This document shows positions 61,442 to 64,000 of a stretch of DNA of 64,000 nt, in pieces. The stretch is from an uncultured Acidobacteriaceae bacterium. GTDB lineage: Bacteria > Acidobacteriota > Terriglobia > Terriglobales > Acidobacteriaceae. The DNA lies in contig CAIMKZ010000016.1 in assembly GCA_903842065.1 (NCBI GenBank), forward strand, positions 19,253-83,252, in the 5' to 3' direction. Below the pieces are notes generated by a model that was not told where the DNA came from, did not search any database, and saw only the letters and a list, made by a program, of their open reading frames with translations. The translations under genes were made by a program, and so were the position numbers. Every line of letters begins with the position of its first letter. The first letter of the stretch is position 1.

Positions 61442-64000
61442 CTATTGAACGGTGAGGCTCACCGCACTGGAACTAGTCACCTGATGGGTCTGAGTAGCGC
61501 CACCGCAGCCCGTGCTGACGGCTGCCGCAGCCATCAGAATGAGCGCTGCGCATGCTGTTAACCAGGCGCCGCGCGCTGTCAGTTTCTTCCGAAGTGCCAG
61601 GAGTGGGAGCAAGAGGATTGGCAAGAGAATGCCAGCGGTGGCTGCGCCCGGTAAGGATTCATAGAAGACAACCGTAACTTGATAAGTTCCCTTGGGGGTT
61701 GTCGCAGAGGTGGCGATAGTCACCTGGTTGGTCGAGGCGGAATAGGTGCATGTTGCGCCAACAGGAAGATTCAGGCAAATCACGCTGACATTGCTTGCCG
61801 TGGAAGGCAGAGTCACCGCATAACTCGCCGTGGACCCAGCTGTAACGGTGGCCGTCAAGGTAGTAAAGTTTGGCGGAGTTGCTGTTGACCCAGCGGAATC
61901 TACTTCGAACATCAGCGAACTGGAAGCACCTCCGCCCGGCGATGGAGTCTGAACGGTAATTGCCGTGTAGCCCGCGGCTGCGGTGTTTGATGCGGGAATC
62001 AGCGCTGTAAGCCGTGTTGCGCTTACATATGTAGTGGAGAGCGCGCTGGAGCCCCAATAGACAGCCGAATTTGCCATAAAGTTCAAGCCGGTGACAGTAA
62101 GGGTGAGGGCGCCACCACCAGCGCTGGTAAACGCAGGTGACATGCTGCTCATAACCGGAACAGGATTGTTCACGGTCAGCGTCACTGTTGCCGTCGCTGT
62201 GTTGTAATTAGTTGCATCGTTCGGCGTGAATGTAGTGGAAAGTGTGTCATACCCGGGGGCTGGTGTGATTCCAGCAGCCGGAGTGTAGACGAAGCTGCCG
62301 GGCACCGACGCCGTCGCGTTCAGTTGCGTTGCGTTCAGTGCCGTGCCGTAAAGGATTGCTGAAGGTGCTGACCAGGTGATGGCTGGCGTAGCCTTGTCGA
62401 TCTTCAACGTCCCCAGAGCTGATCCTCCGCCCTGGTAGTTGCTATCGCTGCTGATGAAGGTGCCGGTAACCGCGTAGCTTCCAGCATTTGTCGCGCTCGC
62501 CGGGCTATAGGCCCATGTGCCGGCGACTGTTGCGCTGTTTACTCCCGTCGCAGTGGCCGAACATGTATGCGGGCTTCCGTCGTAGACAACCTCATTGCAA
62601 GTTAATGCCAGAGCCGGCACGGCCTGGTTTACGAGCAGTGGAACGGTTTTAGTGGCGGTTGTGTAATCGGTCGTATCGTTGGGTGTGAAGGTGACTGATA
62701 GATTCTGTGTGCCAGCGGCGAGCACAGCGCCAGATGCAGGTGAATAGGAGAATGTTCCCGCTGGTGTCGTTGAAGCATTGAGTTGCGTATTACTCAGTGC
62801 CGTGCCATATGTGATGGCTGAGGGCGTAGCCCAGACGATCGTCGGCGTCAGCTTCAGGATCGACAAATTGTGCGAGGCGTCCAAACTGGTGGCGAAGTAG
62901 CTTCCAGCATTGAACACAGCCTGCATGGTATAGGTTCCCGCGGACAGGCCTGCCGGCAATGCGTAGGAAACCGTAGCTGCGCCACCCGTAACGGTACTGC
63001 TCGTTACAGGCGTACCAATCACCGTGCTGCCGTTAAGAACCGTGAAGGTCACCGTAGATGCATTCACGGCTCCCGAGTCGCTCGACACGGCAGCCAATAG
63101 AGTTACTGCCTGCGAGGCCGTGCTGTAGTACGCGGACACAATGGAAGCTGTTGTAGCGGTCTTTGACGTTACGGTCTGCGTCATCGTACCCGGATTTGCA
63201 ACTGTGAAGTTGGAGTCGCCTGCGTAGATCGCGGATATTGGATCGGAACCGGCTGCCAGTGATGAGGTAGTACAGGAGGCCCTGCCGGTGGAATTCACTG
63301 CCACGGAACCGCAGCCTGAGATCGTGCTGCCGTTAGCTGCAAAGTTGACGGCGCCGGATGGGACAACAGGAGTGAGTGCTACTCCTCCGAGTTGTGCCGT
63401 AAACGTCACTGAGTCGTTGACGAAAGTAGAACTCGACGGAGATGCTGTTAGGCCGAGGGTAGCGGCAAGTGCCGATACCGACTGTACCGTTGGGGCAGCA
63501 CTGTTGTCGCTGCCGTTGTAGTTCACATCGGCCGAATATGTTGCGACAATCGCATGCGCACCTGCGTTTAGCGCGCTCGTGGTGCAGGTAGCCACTCCGG
63601 TGCTGGTGTTCACCGCTACAGCGGAGCTACAGCCGGTGATGCTGCTCCCGTTCTCAGTGAAGGTAATCGAGCCTGAATAGGGAACAACAGCGGAGCCAGA
63701 CAACGGCACAACTGTAGCCGTGAAGGTCACGGAATTATTGACGCTGAAACTGTTACTTGGACTGCTGCTGGCAACCGTGGTTTTGGTGCCTGCCTTGTCT
63801 ACCGTATTCGACGCTGTGCTTGAAGTGCTGCCGTTGTAGTTTCCATCGTTGGCATAGGTTGCTGTGATGCTGTGCGAGCCGGAGGTCAGCGCCGTGGCTG
63901 TGCAGGTTGCCACGCCGGTGCTGGCGTTGACCGCAACAGCGGAGCCGCAGCCAGTGATGCTGCCAGTTGTATCGGTGAAGGTCACGCTGCCTGAGTAAGG
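61442..64000 (-). CDS. long Ig-like/MBG repeat surface protein (5' end outside window)
   Basis: At least 852 residues; the frame is open to the right window edge, so the N-terminus is not seen. Ig-like repeats of ~90-100 residues come first (SVTFTDTTGS, STGVATCTATAL, SHSITATYANDGNYNGS). MBG-type repeats follow (ITYGTALSNTQLNASTTPAG, TQNLSVTFTPNDTTDYTTAT), then an IPT/TIG domain (MSSMSPAFTSAGGGALTLTV, GLNFMANSAVYWGSSALS). The C-terminus has a membrane helix (ILLPILLLPLLALRKK), then TACAALILMAAAAVSTGCGG and a short Ser/Thr tail. This is the usual acidobacterial giant surface protein, possibly an adhesin. A palindromic CGGTGACTGCAAAGCAGTCACCG lies just past its 3' end (about 61398-61420). Confidence 0.85.
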   Translation of the reverse strand, partial: PYSGSVTFTDTTGSITGCGSAVAVNASTGVATCTATALTSGSHSITATYANDGNYNGSTSSTASNTVDKAGTKTTVASSSPSNSFSVNNSVTFTATVVPLSGSAVVPYSGSITFTENGSSITGCSSAVAVNTSTGVATCTTSALNAGAHAIVATYSADVNYNGSDNSAAPTVQSVSALAATLGLTASPSSSTFVNDSVTFTAQLGGVALTPVVPSGAVNFAANGSTISGCGSVAVNSTGRASCTTSSLAAGSDPISAIYAGDSNFTVANPGTMTQTVTSKTATTASIVSAYYSTASQAVTLLAAVSSDSGAVNASTVTFTVLNGSTVIGTPVTSSTVTGGAATVSYALPAGLSAGTYTMQAVFNAGSYFATSLDASHNLSILKLTPTIVWATPSAITYGTALSNTQLNASTTPAGTFSYSPASGAVLAAGTQNLSVTFTPNDTTDYTTATKTVPLLVNQAVPALALTCNEVVYDGSPHTCSATATGVNSATVAGTWAYSPASATNAGSYAVTGTFISSDSNYQGGGSALGTLKIDKATPAITWSAPSAILYGTALNATQLNATASVPGSFVYTPAAGITPAPGYDTLSTTFTPNDATNYNTATATVTLTVNNPVPVMSSMSPAFTSAGGGALTLTVTGLNFMANSAVYWGSSALSTTYVSATRLTALIPASNTAAAGYTAITVQTPSPGGGASSSLMFEVDSAGSTATPPNFTTLTATVTAGSTASYAVTLPSTASNVSVICLNLPVGATCTYSASTNQVTIATSATTPKGTYQVTVVFYESLPGAATAGILLPILLLPLLALRKKLTARGAWLTACAALILMAAAAVSTGCGGATQTHQVTSSSAVSLTVQ

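Noticed and set aside
1..64000. tRNA, rRNA and CRISPR arrays
   Set aside because: No cloverleaf-like tRNA ends, no conserved rRNA blocks and no regularly spaced direct repeats with unique spacers were found by eye.

Overview
The window looks like chromosomal DNA of an acidobacterium of the Terriglobia type (Granulicella/Edaphobacter/Terriglobus-like). This is inferred from the mix of families: tannase/feruloyl esterases, long Ig-like repeat proteins, a DUF3494 surface lipoprotein, MlaD/E/F with an unknown coupled partner, KaiBC next to a NarX/NarL-like pair, GT4-GH130, and many tiny stress-associated membrane proteins. No rRNA, tRNA or CRISPR array was seen.

Layout. 0-5 kb: the end of a sigma-54 activator, a broken ceramidase-like gene and two secreted esterases. 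6.4-19.5 kb: a Gln-rich secreted repeat protein, an MgtA-type Mg2+ ATPase, a SYLF protein, a Crp/Fnr regulator, a response regulator, a phospholipase C-like protein, CsbD, a lipoprotein, an Nramp-like transporter and very small membrane proteins (lmo0937-like, DUF3309-like). 19.5-26 kb (minus strand): an OmpA protein, a Thivi_2564-like peptide, a YflT-like protein and a four-gene lipid-transport operon. 26-29 kb: a broken universal stress protein, a second Crp/Fnr paralogue, a degenerate IS3-family element and the tail of a spore-coat-U gene. 29.4-36 kb: surface proteins and small membrane proteins, plus a YihY-like protein. 36-47 kb (minus strand): a c-di-GMP phosphodiesterase response regulator, a large hybrid kinase with three near-identical PAS repeats, a third Crp/Fnr paralogue, and a kaiC-kaiB-kinase-regulator run in which kaiC is frameshifted. 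47-54.4 kb: phosphoketolase, a small ORF encoding five in-frame EDPR(C/Y) repeats, and a GT4-family protein coupled to GH130. 54.7-58.3 kb: a decaying cysteine/sulfur locus. 58.6-64 kb: a carboxylesterase, an SDR gene cut by an IS remnant, and a long Ig-like repeat protein that runs off the right edge.

How it fits together. Many genes here belong to families linked to envelope or general stress, slow growth or low energy: MgtA, Usp, CsbD, SYLF, YflT, KaiBC, phosphoketolase and three Crp/Fnr paralogues sharing one recognition helix. A shared regulon is an inference from neighbourhood only. The window is also rich in decay: at least ten broken or truncated genes are visible. The least explained items are the EDPRC-repeat peptide at 50.4 kb, a duplicated 220-bp leader that ends at the ATG of the usp gene (26.0 and 49.9 kb), and the unknown protein coupled to mlaE.
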